64,000 nucleotides of DNA from Acidobacteriota bacterium (GCA_025463135.1 JAOAPY010000015.1:1-64000); one strand, 5' to 3'. Shown: positions 29,091-38,904, counted from the stretch's first letter. Numbers and translations are program-made. Notes: generated from the sequence alone by a model not told the origin.

Positions 29091-31703
29091 ATGCAACAGC
29101 TTCACAGCACGAATCACGAACCGGGAATGGCTGCCACTCAGAGGGTGGGCGATACGCCGAACCTTGCGCCGCATCTGCTGTCACTAGAAGCAGGCGAGTG
29201 GGCGATGTGGAAAGAGTCTGTCTTGCGCAGCCCAGGTTTTCCTGCAGTTGAGGTGTTAAAACTGGCGACGCCGGAATTCGCAGCCGCGGTCGATCAATAT
29301 CTCGAAGCGGAACGAGAGTTGGAGACCGCAAAGAGCGCTGTGGCTTCCTGCGTTAACGCTGTTTGCCAAGTACTGACGCGAGAAGGTCTCTGGAAAGACA
29401 AAACCAGGCTAGCCGCCTTGCGCGCGATCAGCCGATGCCTCAAAGCGCGTCGCCGAGTCGAAAGCCCGGACGCAGCAGGGGAGCTGGCAGTCGCAGCTGC
29501 GAACTACAACCAAAGCCTCATTCGAGTCGAGTCGTTCCTCGATAGCCAGGCTCGCGAATTCCAGATCGCTCAATTGCGGGTATCACACGCACTTCACGAG
29601 GTGGCAGCGTCGCCGCGTTTCCACGAAGCTGTCATCTGGCAGAACCACGCTGCGTGGAATCGGGCGATAAAAAATCAACTACTTGAACCGATCAATCCCT
29701 CCAAACGTCCTTACAGCCAACGGCAGCACGAAGAACTGATCGCGATGTACTTGCAGCGTTACTGCACGAAGAACGATACGATCGGCTTTTTTGGCCCGGT
29801 AGGTTGGGCGCAGTTTGTACCAGAAGGTGAAGCGATCGAGGTGCGTCCGGGGCCTGAATTACTGGCCGTGCGGAACGTTTACATCGAGAGTTGGTGCATC
29901 GATGAGGTGGCCGAGACGATCGGGCGCGAGCCATCGCTGCGTCCGTGGCTGGCGCCGCGCCGGATGCCGTTTGTGGGTTTGGTCGATGGCGGTGTGCGGC
30001 TGCCGGGCGGAGCTTCGCTGAAGTTAACAGCGAAGGAGGCTGCCATCCTCGCCGCTTGTGACGGGCAGCACCCTGCGAAAGAACTGGCCGCTACGCTGAT
30101 CAACGAACAAGGGTTGGGAATAAAGAACGAAGCAGAGGTCTATCAATGTCTCGATACCTACTGCAAGCGTGGCCTGCTGGTGTGGAAGTTGGAAGTGCCA
30201 GTTAGTCAATGGGCGATTGATCAGCTGCGAGATTTGCTGGAGCGTGTCGGTGATGAGCGCGTGCGGCACGCCGCTTTGGTGAAGCTGGATAAGTTTGAAG
30301 CAGGACGGCAGCGGATCATCGCGGCGGCAGGCGACCCGGAACAGTTGGACGCCGCATTGAGTGCCTTTGAAGAAGAGTTCAGCCGCTTCACCGGGGTGGC
30401 GCCGAATCGGGCAGCGGGCCAGACCTACGGGGCGCGCACGCTCATTTATGAGGACTGCCGGCGCGACCTGGAAGCAAAGGTAGGCCCGGCCGTGTTGGAA
30501 GCGTTGGCCCCGCCTTTATCACTGCTGCTGCGGAGTGGGCGCTGGCTTTCGTATGAAGTAGCAGAGCTGTACCGCGCTGCATTGCGTCCGGTGTATGAGG
30601 AGTTAGTGCAAAAGACCGGCTCGCGAGTAGTGAGCGCGGTTGATTTCTGGATCAAGTGTAATCCGTTCTTCTTCAAAGAAGATACGCGCTTGGCCGAGAA
30701 TATTCTGCCGCGGTTTCAGCAGCGTTGGGCGGAGGTGTTGCAGTTGTCGCCTGAGGCGCGGCGGGTCAAGTTCACTTACGAGCAACTGCGTCCGCGGGTC
30801 GAACGAGTGTTTGCCGCTCCTCATCCTGGTTGGTCCTATGCGCGGTATCAGAGTCCCGACGTGATGATCGGGGCCAGCAGTGTGGAAGCGATCCGCAGAA
30901 ACGAGTTTCAACTCACGATTGGCGAAGTCCATGTAGGGATCAACTGTATCAACAGCACCTCGTTTGTCGCGCAGCACCCACGGATGGAAGAGCTGCACGA
31001 GGCTATCACCTCGGATTTCGCGCGCCCGCGGCTGGTGCCCGTCATACCAAAGAACTGGACAGGTGTGACGACACGGACCTATTTGGAGTTCGTCTCGCCG
31101 CGAAACTACCAGTTGTTGATCTCGCCGGCCGCGTGTGGCGGTGAGCCTTCGCGGACGGTGCCGATCAGCGATGTAGTGGTCGAAGAGAGAGACGGACAGT
31201 TGCTGCTACGGACCATTGACGAACGTTGGCAATTCGAAATCATTGATAGCTTTGGCGAGTTTCTTTCGAATCTCATCATCAATTTCTTCCATCCGCTGCC
31301 GCCGCAGCGGCACACGCCACGAATCACGATTGACCGGCTTACGATTGTGCGCGAGGCCTGGCGTTTTGGAGCGGCGGAATTGACCTTTGCTTTCGAGAAG
31401 GATGAAGTGCAGCGGTTTGTGGGAGCGCGGCGCTGGAAGCACAAATTTGATCTGCCCCGTTTCGTGTTCATCAAAGCGCCCGTCGAACGAAAACCTCTTT
31501 ACCTCGATCTGGAGAGTCACACTCTGATCAACATCTTCGCGAAGATAATCCGGCGGACGAAAGAGGCTAACGCACCCGATATGGCGATCTCGGTAACCGA
31601 GATGTATCCGGCACACGACCAACTATGGCTGCCGGACGCGCAGGGAAATCTGTACACCAATGAATTTCGTTTGGTGGTTTTGGACCTTTCTGATGAATGG
31701 TAG
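29091..31703 (+). CDS. Lantibiotic dehydratase-like (LanB N-domain) protein, copy 1
   Basis: An 870-residue protein resembling the tRNA-dependent glutamylation (Lant_dehydr_N) part of class I lanthipeptide dehydratases. The strongest family-like segment is near residue 222 (RYCTKNDTIGFFGPVGW), corresponding to the conserved R-x-TPFG region. No separate SpaB-type elimination domain and no LanC gene are visible. LanB relatives without the elimination domain include PEARLs, which add amino acids from aminoacyl-tRNA to peptide C-termini, so a tRNA-dependent aminoacyl transfer is plausible but unproven. It starts 10 bp after the permease stop, and a closely similar copy follows 25 bp downstream. 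No Shine-Dalgarno sequence is obvious. Confidence 0.75.
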   Translation: MQQLHSTNHEPGMAATQRVGDTPNLAPHLLSLEAGEWAMWKESVLRSPGFPAVEVLKLATPEFAAAVDQYLEAERELETAKSAVASCVNAVCQVLTREGLWKDKTRLAALRAISRCLKARRRVESPDAAGELAVAAANYNQSLIRVESFLDSQAREFQIAQLRVSHALHEVAASPRFHEAVIWQNHAAWNRAIKNQLLEPINPSKRPYSQRQHEELIAMYLQRYCTKNDTIGFFGPVGWAQFVPEGEAIEVRPGPELLAVRNVYIESWCIDEVAETIGREPSLRPWLAPRRMPFVGLVDGGVRLPGGASLKLTAKEAAILAACDGQHPAKELAATLINEQGLGIKNEAEVYQCLDTYCKRGLLVWKLEVPVSQWAIDQLRDLLERVGDERVRHAALVKLDKFEAGRQRIIAAAGDPEQLDAALSAFEEEFSRFTGVAPNRAAGQTYGARTLIYEDCRRDLEAKVGPAVLEALAPPLSLLLRSGRWLSYEVAELYRAALRPVYEELVQKTGSRVVSAVDFWIKCNPFFFKEDTRLAENILPRFQQRWAEVLQLSPEARRVKFTYEQLRPRVERVFAAPHPGWSYARYQSPDVMIGASSVEAIRRNEFQLTIGEVHVGINCINSTSFVAQHPRMEELHEAITSDFARPRLVPVIPKNWTGVTTRTYLEFVSPRNYQLLISPAACGGEPSRTVPISDVVVEERDGQLLLRTIDERWQFEIIDSFGEFLSNLIINFFHPLPPQRHTPRITIDRLTIVREAWRFGAAELTFAFEKDEVQRFVGARRWKHKFDLPRFVFIKAPVERKPLYLDLESHTLINIFAKIIRRTKEANAPDMAISVTEMYPAHDQLWLPDAQGNLYTNEFRLVVLDLSDEW

Positions 31704-31728
31704 AGGACTGATTCTTTTTGATGAAGTG

Positions 31729-34335
31729 ATGCAACAGCTTCACGGCACGAATCACGCACCGGGAATGGTTGCCACGCCGATGGTTGGCGAAACGTCGAAG
31801 CTTGCGCCGCATCTGCTGTCACTCGAAGCAGGCGAGTGGGCGATGTGGAAAGAGTCTGCCTTGCGCAGTGCGGGATTTCCGGCGGCAGAGGTGTTGAAAC
31901 TGGCCACGCCGGAATTCGCAGCCGCGGTCGATCATTACCTCGACGCTGAGCGAGAGTTAGAGGCTGCGAAGAACGTTGCGCTGGCGGACATCAATGCTGC
32001 TTTCGACGAGATCAGGCGCGAAGGTCTCTGGAAAGATAGAACCAGACGAGCGCCTTTACATGCTTTGCTCACACGCCTCAAGGCCGGCCGCGCAGTCGAA
32101 TTCGACGAATCGAGCGCGCTCGCCGCCGCTTTCGCAAACTACAACCAAAGCCTTACCCGAGTCGAGTCGTTCCTCGATAACCAGGCTCGCGAATTCCAGA
32201 TCGCTCAATTGCGGGTATCACACGCGCTTAACGAGGTGGCATCGTCCCCACGTTTCCACGAAGCTGTCATCTGGCAGAACCACGCTGCCTGGAATCGGGG
32301 GATAAAAAATCAATTACTTGAACCGATTAATTCCTCTAAACGCTCTTACAAGCAACGGCAGCACGAAGAACTGATCGCGATGTATTTGCAACGCTACTGC
32401 ACGAAGAACGATACGATCGGCTTTTTTGGCCCGGTAGGTTGGGCGCAGTTTGTGCCAGAAGGTGAAGCGCTCGAGGTGCGTCCGGGACGTGAGTTACTGG
32501 CAGCGCGGAACGTTTACATCGAGAGTTGGTGCATCGATGAGGTGGCCGAAACGATCGGGCGCGAGCCATCGCTGCGCCCGTGGCTGGCGCCGCGCCGGAT
32601 GCCGTTTGTGGGTTTGGTTGATGGCAGTGTGCAGCTGCCGGGCGGAGCTTCGCTGAAGTTAACAGCGAAGGAGGCTGCCATCCTCGCGGCTTGTGACGGG
32701 CAACGGACCGCAAAAGATCTGGCCGCTACGTTGATCAACCAAGGGTTAGGGATAAAGAGCGAAGCAGAGGTCTATCAATGTCTGGATACCTACTGCAAGC
32801 GTGGCCTGCTGGTGTGGAAGTTGGAAGTGCCAATCAGCCAATGGGCAATGGATAGTTTGCGTGGTTTGCTTGAGCGTGTCGGTGATGAGCGAGTGCGGCG
32901 CGAGGCATTGGCAGTGCTGGATAAGTTTGAAGCAGGCCGGCAGCGGATCATCGCGGCGGCAGGCGACCCGGAACAGTTGGACGTGGCGTTGACGGGTTTT
33001 GAAGATGAGTTCAGGCGCTTCACCGGGCTGGCGCCGAATCGGGCAGCGGGCCAGACCTACGGGGGCCGCACACTTATTTATGAAGACTGCCGGCGCAACC
33101 TGGAAGCAAAGGTAGGCCCGGCCGTGCTGGAAGCGCTGGCCCCGCCTCTATCACTGCTGCTGCGGAGTGGACGCTGGCTTTCGTATGAAGTAGCAGAACT
33201 GTACCGCGCCGCATTGCGTCCGGTGTATGAGGAGTTGGTGCAAAAAACGGGCTCGCGAGTAGTGAGCGCGGTTGATTTCTGGATCAAGTGTGATCGGTTC
33301 TTCTTCAAAGAAGATACGCACCTGGCCGAGAATATTCTGCCGCGGTTTCAGCAGCGTTGGGCGGAGGTGTTGCAGTTGTCGCCTGAGGCGCGGCGGGTCG
33401 AGTTCACTTACGAGCAATTGCGTCCACAGGTCGAACGAGCGTTTGCCGCTCCTCATCCGGGTTGGTCCCATGCGCGGTATCAGAGTCCGGACGTGATGAT
33501 CGCGGCCAGCAGTGTGGAAGCGATCCGCAGAAACGAGTTTCAACTCACGATTGGCGAAGTCCATTTAGGGGTCAACTGTGTCAACAGCGGCTTGTTTTTC
33601 GCGCAGCACCCACGGATGGAAGAGCTTCACGAGGCTACCATTTCGGATTTCGCGCGCACACGGCTAATACCCGTCACGCCAAAGAACTGGCCAAAGGTAA
33701 CGGCACGGACCTATTTCGAGTTCGTCTCGCCGCGAAACTACCAGTTGTTGATCTCGCCGGACGCGTGTGGTGGTGAGCCATCGCGGACGGTGCCGATCAG
33801 CGATGTAGTGGTCGAAGAGAGAGACGGACAGTTGCTGCTGCGGACTATCGACGAACGTTGGCAATTCGAGATCATCGAAGGCTTTGGCGAGTTTCTTTCG
33901 GGTCTCATCATGAATTTCTTTCATCCACTGCCGCCGCAGCGGCACACGCCGCGAATTACCATCGACCGGCTCACGGTTGCGCGCGAGACCTGGCGTTTTG
34001 GAGCGGCGGAATTGACCTTTGCTTTCGAAAAGGATGAAGTGCAGCGGTTTGTGGGAGCGCGGCGCTGGAAGCACGAATTTGATCTGCCCCGCTTCGTGTT
34101 TATCAAAGCGCCGGTCGAACAGAAACCTCTTTACCTCGATCTGGAGAGTCCCACTCTGATCAACATCTTCGCCAGGATTGTCCGGCGGACGAAAGAGGCT
34201 AACGCGCCGAATATGGCGATCTCGGTAACCGAGATGTATCCGGCACACGACCAACTATGGCTGCCGGACGCGCAGGGAAATCTGTACACCAATGAATTTC
34301 GTTTGGTAGTTTTGGACCAGAGTTTGGAAAATTAG
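31729..34335 (+). CDS. Lantibiotic dehydratase-like (LanB N-domain) protein, copy 2
   Basis: An 868-residue tandem paralogue of the preceding protein, nearly collinear throughout; by eye most residues are the same and only residues 60-125 diverge strongly. The open frame extends to 31660, but the ATG at 31729 gives MQQLHGTNH, matching MQQLHSTNH of copy 1, so that start is preferred. The same RYCTKNDTIGFFGPVGW segment is conserved, as is the C-terminal TEMYPAHDQLWLPDAQGN. Long blocks are identical at DNA level, which suggests recent duplication or gene conversion. The two proteins may work as a heterodimer or have different acceptors or tRNAs; that is inference. Confidence 0.75.
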   Translation: MQQLHGTNHAPGMVATPMVGETSKLAPHLLSLEAGEWAMWKESALRSAGFPAAEVLKLATPEFAAAVDHYLDAERELEAAKNVALADINAAFDEIRREGLWKDRTRRAPLHALLTRLKAGRAVEFDESSALAAAFANYNQSLTRVESFLDNQAREFQIAQLRVSHALNEVASSPRFHEAVIWQNHAAWNRGIKNQLLEPINSSKRSYKQRQHEELIAMYLQRYCTKNDTIGFFGPVGWAQFVPEGEALEVRPGRELLAARNVYIESWCIDEVAETIGREPSLRPWLAPRRMPFVGLVDGSVQLPGGASLKLTAKEAAILAACDGQRTAKDLAATLINQGLGIKSEAEVYQCLDTYCKRGLLVWKLEVPISQWAMDSLRGLLERVGDERVRREALAVLDKFEAGRQRIIAAAGDPEQLDVALTGFEDEFRRFTGLAPNRAAGQTYGGRTLIYEDCRRNLEAKVGPAVLEALAPPLSLLLRSGRWLSYEVAELYRAALRPVYEELVQKTGSRVVSAVDFWIKCDRFFFKEDTHLAENILPRFQQRWAEVLQLSPEARRVEFTYEQLRPQVERAFAAPHPGWSHARYQSPDVMIAASSVEAIRRNEFQLTIGEVHLGVNCVNSGLFFAQHPRMEELHEATISDFARTRLIPVTPKNWPKVTARTYFEFVSPRNYQLLISPDACGGEPSRTVPISDVVVEERDGQLLLRTIDERWQFEIIEGFGEFLSGLIMNFFHPLPPQRHTPRITIDRLTVARETWRFGAAELTFAFEKDEVQRFVGARRWKHEFDLPRFVFIKAPVEQKPLYLDLESPTLINIFARIVRRTKEANAPNMAISVTEMYPAHDQLWLPDAQGNLYTNEFRLVVLDQSLEN

Positions 34336-34370
34336 AAACGTCTTCGGTGTGAGGAATAAAGGAGGTTGAA

Positions 34371-34985
34371 ATGGATTTTGTAACGCTCTTTGCTTTGTCC
34401 GCAATACTGTGTTGTACCGTGAGTTGCGCTAGCGTCCGGTCACAAGAATCTGAAAGCCGGGTAACCGGAGCCCTGAGAATCTCCAAGGGCGCGGGACCTA
34501 TTAACGTTGAAGATGCGCCAAACGGCGCTAAGTTGAATACCGGCGCCGGTAGGATTTACGTCAAATCCGCTGGGCGATTCGTCGCAGCCGGCACAGGCGC
34601 CGGCAACATTGTGATCGATGCCATCGATGGCTCGGTGGATGTAGCGACTGGTTTGGGAACAGTCAACGTGACGATGGTTGGTAATCCGGCAGATGGTGAA
34701 CGCGACGTTAAGATCATCGGTTCAATGAGAGACGTGACCCTCGTAGTTCCAGAGGGCCTCGATATGGATTTTGATCTTAAGCTGGCCTACACGAAAAACG
34801 CCAAGAAAGAGTTTCGGATCGTGAGTGATTTTCCCATGAACCAACGCGTGTCAGATCAGTGGTCGGCCAGTGCTGGGAGCACGCCGAGAAAATACATCTA
34901 TGGCACTGGCCAGATCGGCACGGGACGCAACCGGATAACAATTGAAAACATCAACGGCAACATCTATTTGAAGAGAAGTCAATAA
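34371..34985 (+). CDS. Exported DUF4097-like beta-repeat protein
   Basis: A 204-residue protein with an N-terminal hydrophobic signal (LFALSAILCCTVSCAS), possibly a lipoprotein signal, followed by short Gly-rich beta repeats (GAGPINVED, GAGRIYVKS, GAGNIVID, GLGTVNV), as in DUF4097 putative adhesins of parallel-beta fold. The final element reads NGNIYLKRSQ. A strong AAGGAGG lies just before the ATG. Its place between the lanB-like genes and the DUF6875-like gene is repeated in the decayed second cassette at 41.8 kb, where only its last about 35 codons remain. Function is unknown. Confidence 0.7.
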   Translation: MDFVTLFALSAILCCTVSCASVRSQESESRVTGALRISKGAGPINVEDAPNGAKLNTGAGRIYVKSAGRFVAAGTGAGNIVIDAIDGSVDVATGLGTVNVTMVGNPADGERDVKIIGSMRDVTLVVPEGLDMDFDLKLAYTKNAKKEFRIVSDFPMNQRVSDQWSASAGSTPRKYIYGTGQIGTGRNRITIENINGNIYLKRSQ

Positions 34986-35068
34986 CGCACACCTCACTGT
35001 GCACTGAAGTTTCCCTGCCCAGAAACTGAATGCCTGCCGCCCATATGGGCGAGTAGTCGAGGTGTGAC

Positions 35069-35713
35069 ATGGACAACGCTTTTCTTTCGCCTCGGTACCT
35101 GGAGATCGCTAACGAACTCCTGGCCTGGGCCAACAATTATTTGGCGTCCCCGGACCCGAATATCCAACGACCGGGAAACAATCAGGAGGTCTGTCCTTTC
35201 GTCAAGGATTCGCTCAAAAACGACTCCTTCTATATGGCTTTCCATCCCGAGGTTAACGGACAGCGAGATGAGCCAATTCAACGAATAATGTGTGATTACA
35301 TCAGCATCTTTAAGGAGACGCCGCCCTTTGATCCCCTCGAACAGAAAAAGAAAGCCCTGCTCGCTGTCTTTCCGGAGATCCCGGCGGAGCGAACCTTCGT
35401 GCTCGACTTCGTGCAAGCAAAGATAAAGCACAAGTTCGTCAACTCAGGTTTGATGGTCGGCCAGTTTCATCAGAACTGCAGCGAGCGCGGCGTCTACAAT
35501 CGCGGCTTTCGTGTCTCGATTTCTCCTTACCCGTTGATCGCAGTCCGCCATATGGCGCTGCACGACATCATCTTCCTCAAAGAGAACGAGGCGTGGTTCA
35601 AGGCTTACAACATCAGATTTGGCGAGCGGTTTAAGGAACCCGACAAACTCGATGACTACCAGAAGCCATTGTTGGGCACGTATCTCGAGGCGAAAGAAAA
35701 GTTCCTGAAGTAG
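35069..35713 (+). CDS. DUF6875-like protein
   Basis: A 214-residue soluble protein with CPFVKDSLKND, GQFHQNCSERGVYNRGF and the well-conserved RHMALHDIIFL. It resembles DUF6875 proteins, which occur in biosynthetic loci; I assign this from memory of the family pattern and no function is established. The conserved His/Cys positions could bind metal or a cofactor. GAGGTG precedes the ATG. A frameshifted second copy is at 41950-42275, with the MALHDIIFLKEN stretch and the C-terminus nearly unchanged, so the gene was part of a duplicated cassette. Confidence 0.6.
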   Translation: MDNAFLSPRYLEIANELLAWANNYLASPDPNIQRPGNNQEVCPFVKDSLKNDSFYMAFHPEVNGQRDEPIQRIMCDYISIFKETPPFDPLEQKKKALLAVFPEIPAERTFVLDFVQAKIKHKFVNSGLMVGQFHQNCSERGVYNRGFRVSISPYPLIAVRHMALHDIIFLKENEAWFKAYNIRFGERFKEPDKLDDYQKPLLGTYLEAKEKFLK

Positions 35714-35726
35714 TTAGGAGTTTAGC

Positions 35727-36791
35727 TTGCGAGTAATCGTGCAGAAAAACGGTGGAAAGGATCATGTGAGCACTGCAACTGTAGACTGCCGCTTATTACC
35801 CTCAACAGACGAAGGCGTCCTGTCTGCGATTGCTGACACTCCACTGGTTAAGCTGACCCGTGTCTTACCGGACGCGAAGTTTGACTTGTATGCGAAGTTG
35901 GAGTTTTTGAACCCAGGCGGCAGCACGAAGGACCGGCCCGCCCGCAGCATCATTCGTCATGGGATGGATACAGGGATGATTCGTGAGGGAACAGTAATCG
36001 TTGAGTCGAGCTCGGGAAATATGGGGATCGGGTTGGCCCAGGTCTGTGCTTACTACGGTTTGCGGTTCATTTGTGTGGTGGACCCCAAGACCACCTCGCA
36101 GAATATACGTTTACTTGAAGCCTACGGCGCCGAAGTTGATCTTGTAGCTACGCCCGATGAGGAGACGGGTGAGTATCTTCACGCACGTATCGCAAGAGTG
36201 CGATCCATTCTTGAGAAGACTGAAAACAGCTTCTGCCCAAACCAATATTCCAACCTCTACAACGCCCGTGCGCACCGCCGGACGATGCAGGAGGTGGTGA
36301 CGGTGCTAGGCGGCAAAGTTGATTACGTCTTCTGCGCGACCAGCACTTGCGGCACGATACGCGGCTGCGCCGAGTACTTGAAAGACAACGACATGAAGAC
36401 GAGAGTCTACGCCGTGGACGCTGTGGGAAGCGTGATCTTTGGTGGAGAGAAAGCGAAGCGGCTCATTCCCGGTCATGGAGCTGCCCTGCGGCCCGAACTC
36501 TTCCAGGAGGGCATGGCACATGAGTGCATAAAGGTGACGGACCTGGATTGCATCGAGGGCTGCCGCCGCCTGGCGAAACGCGAGGCGATACTTGCGGGCG
36601 GATCTTCAGGAGCGGTGCTCATGGCAGTCGAGCGCGTAAAGAATGAGATTGAGCGCGGGGCAACGTGCGTCGTTATCTTCCCCGACCGTGGCGAGCGTTA
36701 CCTGGACACCATCTACTCTGACAAGTGGGTCGAGGAACACTTCGGAGACGTTGCACACCTATGGCACTCAGCAAGCCTCCGGAATGGATAA
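35727..36791 (+). CDS. sbnA: SbnA-like N-(2-amino-2-carboxyethyl)-L-glutamate synthase (Dap biosynthesis)
   Basis: A PLP enzyme of the cysteine-synthase fold: NPGGSTKDRPA with the Schiff-base Lys about 68, the substrate loop SSSGNMGIG, and GGSSGAV for the PLP phosphate. SbnA condenses O-phospho-L-serine with L-glutamate, the first step to L-2,3-diaminopropionate. The assignment to SbnA rather than cysteine synthase rests on the SbnB-like gene downstream and the NRPS setting. TTG at 35727 has TAGGAG 6 bases upstream; GTG at 35766 after GGAAAGGA is an alternative. The stop overlaps the start of a truncated sbnB copy (ATG at 36784), so the ancestral order was sbnA-sbnB. Confidence 0.85.
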   Translation: MRVIVQKNGGKDHVSTATVDCRLLPSTDEGVLSAIADTPLVKLTRVLPDAKFDLYAKLEFLNPGGSTKDRPARSIIRHGMDTGMIREGTVIVESSSGNMGIGLAQVCAYYGLRFICVVDPKTTSQNIRLLEAYGAEVDLVATPDEETGEYLHARIARVRSILEKTENSFCPNQYSNLYNARAHRRTMQEVVTVLGGKVDYVFCATSTCGTIRGCAEYLKDNDMKTRVYAVDAVGSVIFGGEKAKRLIPGHGAALRPELFQEGMAHECIKVTDLDCIEGCRRLAKREAILAGGSSGAVLMAVERVKNEIERGATCVVIFPDRGERYLDTIYSDKWVEEHFGDVAHLWHSASLRNG

Positions 36792-36939
36792 GGGTGATGG
36801 CGATTTAGTCATACTGAAAGGGCAAGAGGTCTCTGAAAAGCTCGAAGGACGGGAACTCGAGCCTATGGCCATCATTAGCAAGGCGTACGAGACTCACGCC
36901 GCGGGGACGTTTCTTTGCCCAACTCGCAAGGTCCACTGA
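36784..36939 (+). pseudogene. Truncated sbnB N-terminus (remnant)
   Basis: A 51-codon frame overlapping the sbnA stop. Its first about 40 residues match the start of the intact sbnB at 38905 (GDGDLVILKGQEVSEKLEGR against SDGDLVILKGQDVSEILDGR; KAYETHAAG against KAYETHAGG). It then shifts frame within a DNA stretch still recognisable as TTTGCCCAACTCG and ends. The rest of sbnB is missing, and the radical SAM gene follows. The piece marks a duplication in which the radical SAM gene and a full sbnB were placed between sbnA and the next gene. It is unlikely to be functional except as a coupling leader. Confidence 0.85.
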
Positions 36940-36975
36940 TCATTGGTGATTACGAGCAATAGAGGGAGTACCGAG

Positions 36976-38856
36976 ATGTATAGAGTTGCACTAATCAACA
37001 TGCCTTTCGCCAATCTGAACATGCCGTCTTTAGCCCTCAGCCAGCTGAAGTCAAGACTGGAAGAACACTTCAAGGATCAGATTCGCGTCGACATCTACTA
37101 CCTGAATCATAACTTCGCGAACCACATGGGAGTGGATTTCTATAATGACGTTTCGAGTTTGCAAGACTCTCAAAATGCAGGATTAGGCGATTGGTTCTTC
37201 CGGCAGATCGCTTTTCCGGCGCTCCCGAATAATGCGGGCGTGTATCTCACTCGCTACTTCCCACAACGTAACGATCAGAGCAGCACGCTCAAAGGACTCA
37301 TTCTGAAAAGCCGCCGGGGCCTCGACCAATTGATGGAAGATCTCATCACAAAGTATGAGCTCGATAAAGCAGATCTGGTCGGCTTCACTTCCATGTTCAT
37401 GCAGAACGTTGCCGTGTTTGCGATGGCGCAAAAGATCAAGGAACGCAATCCAAAGGTCACGATCATCATGGGTGGCGCTAACTGCGAATCACCCATGGGG
37501 CAAGTGATCGTCAAGAACGTCAAGCAGGTCGATTATGTATTCTCCGGCCCGGCGTTGAAGAGCCTGCCAGAGTTCGTGCAGCACTGTTTGGGCCATGAGG
37601 AATCGAAATGTAGTTCAATTAAGGGAGTATTCTCCAAGCGCAACTACTTTTTTCACACTGGCCCTGACGCCATTGGCGAAGAGTTGAGCATCGATGTGCC
37701 GACTAAGCTGGAGTATGACTCCTTCCTGTCCACCTGGATAGAGAACTTCGACAACAATGGAGCTAAACCGGTCTTATTATTTGAGACATCGCGCGGATGC
37801 TGGTGGGGGGAGCGGGCGCACTGCACTTTTTGTGGTTTGAATGGGACGACCATGGCCTATCGCTCGATGAAGCCGGAGCTAGCGATAGATCTGATCAGCG
37901 GTCTTTTCAAGTTTTCTTCGACAGTCTCACGATTGGAATCAGTCGATAACATCTTGCCGAAGAATTATGTGCAGGAGGTCTTGCCCTTCATTAACCCTCC
38001 GGAGAACATGACGATCTTCTATGAAGTGAAAGCCGACTTGGCAGAGCACGATGTGGAAGTGCTTTCGAAGGCAGGCGTGAGAGCGATCCAGCCGGGAATC
38101 GAATCCCTGAGCACCTCGACTTTGAAGTTGATGAAGAAGGGAACGTCGTCGTTCCAGAACTTGATACTGCTAAAGAACTGCCTGCTTTATGGGGTTAATC
38201 CAGCGTGGAATCTTTTGATCGGTTTCCCCGGCGAGAAAGAAGACGTCTATCGGAAGTACGTTGAGGACGTTCCTTTACTGGTGCATCTACCGCCGCCGAC
38301 GGGAGCGTATCCCGTCAGATTTGATCGTTACAGTCCTTATTTTATGAAGGCTGAGGAGTACAAGCTGGATTTGCATCCGTTGGATTACTACTCGCTGATC
38401 TATCCCTTCGAGGAAAACGATTTGGAAAACATGGCATACTTCTTCGCCGACACAAACATTGATGCGGAGTATGCGCAAACAACTTTTCGCTGGATAGGAC
38501 CGGTGAGAGAGCAAGTCACACGTTGGGTCGAAAAGTGGCAGCAACCCAGCCTCGCTACTATGCCGAAGTTGTTTTTCAAGGAAGAACTAGACGGAACGAT
38601 CATTCTCGACACTCGCTTCGGTGATGCGATTGAGCACGACGTGGGCGCAGTAGGTAGAGGCTTACTCAAGTACATGAGTAAACCGAAAGACCTGGTAGAT
38701 ATCACGCGGAAGTTCGGTCATCTGACTGGCTTCGATACCGAGCGGGAGATTGGGTTGCTGCGAGAGAAACGACTTCTCTTTACTGAGACAGGCCGCTTCC
38801 TCAGTCTGGTTCTGGATCGAGATAGCCCAGGTACACTGTCAGTATTCACCAAGTGA
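36976..38856 (+). CDS. B12-binding radical SAM protein, RiPP maturation C-methyltransferase type
   Basis: A 626-residue protein. The N-terminus (MYRVALINMPFANLNMPSLA to about 230) is a cobalamin-binding-type domain (GFTSMFMQN, IIMGGANCES). The radical SAM core has the spaced cluster motif RGCWWGERAHCTFCGLNG with cysteines about 275, 283 and 286 (CX7CX2C), characteristic of the RiPP maturation radical SAM protein 1 family rather than CX3CX2C. Members are proposed or shown to C-methylate unactivated carbons in RiPP precursors. No precursor peptide is evident here, so the substrate may be an NRPS intermediate or an amino acid. ATG 36976 with GGGAG upstream is preferred to the TTG at 36943. Confidence 0.85.
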   Translation: MYRVALINMPFANLNMPSLALSQLKSRLEEHFKDQIRVDIYYLNHNFANHMGVDFYNDVSSLQDSQNAGLGDWFFRQIAFPALPNNAGVYLTRYFPQRNDQSSTLKGLILKSRRGLDQLMEDLITKYELDKADLVGFTSMFMQNVAVFAMAQKIKERNPKVTIIMGGANCESPMGQVIVKNVKQVDYVFSGPALKSLPEFVQHCLGHEESKCSSIKGVFSKRNYFFHTGPDAIGEELSIDVPTKLEYDSFLSTWIENFDNNGAKPVLLFETSRGCWWGERAHCTFCGLNGTTMAYRSMKPELAIDLISGLFKFSSTVSRLESVDNILPKNYVQEVLPFINPPENMTIFYEVKADLAEHDVEVLSKAGVRAIQPGIESLSTSTLKLMKKGTSSFQNLILLKNCLLYGVNPAWNLLIGFPGEKEDVYRKYVEDVPLLVHLPPPTGAYPVRFDRYSPYFMKAEEYKLDLHPLDYYSLIYPFEENDLENMAYFFADTNIDAEYAQTTFRWIGPVREQVTRWVEKWQQPSLATMPKLFFKEELDGTIILDTRFGDAIEHDVGAVGRGLLKYMSKPKDLVDITRKFGHLTGFDTEREIGLLREKRLLFTETGRFLSLVLDRDSPGTLSVFTK

Positions 38857-38904
38857 TCATCGACAATGTTGCAGAACTATGGCAGAGCTCAACGAGGTGC
38901 CAGA

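Noticed and set aside
29091-34335. Classical lanthipeptide gene cluster
   Set aside because: No LanC, no SpaB_C elimination domain, no leader/core precursor and no LanT/LanP were seen; only the N-domain-like proteins are present.
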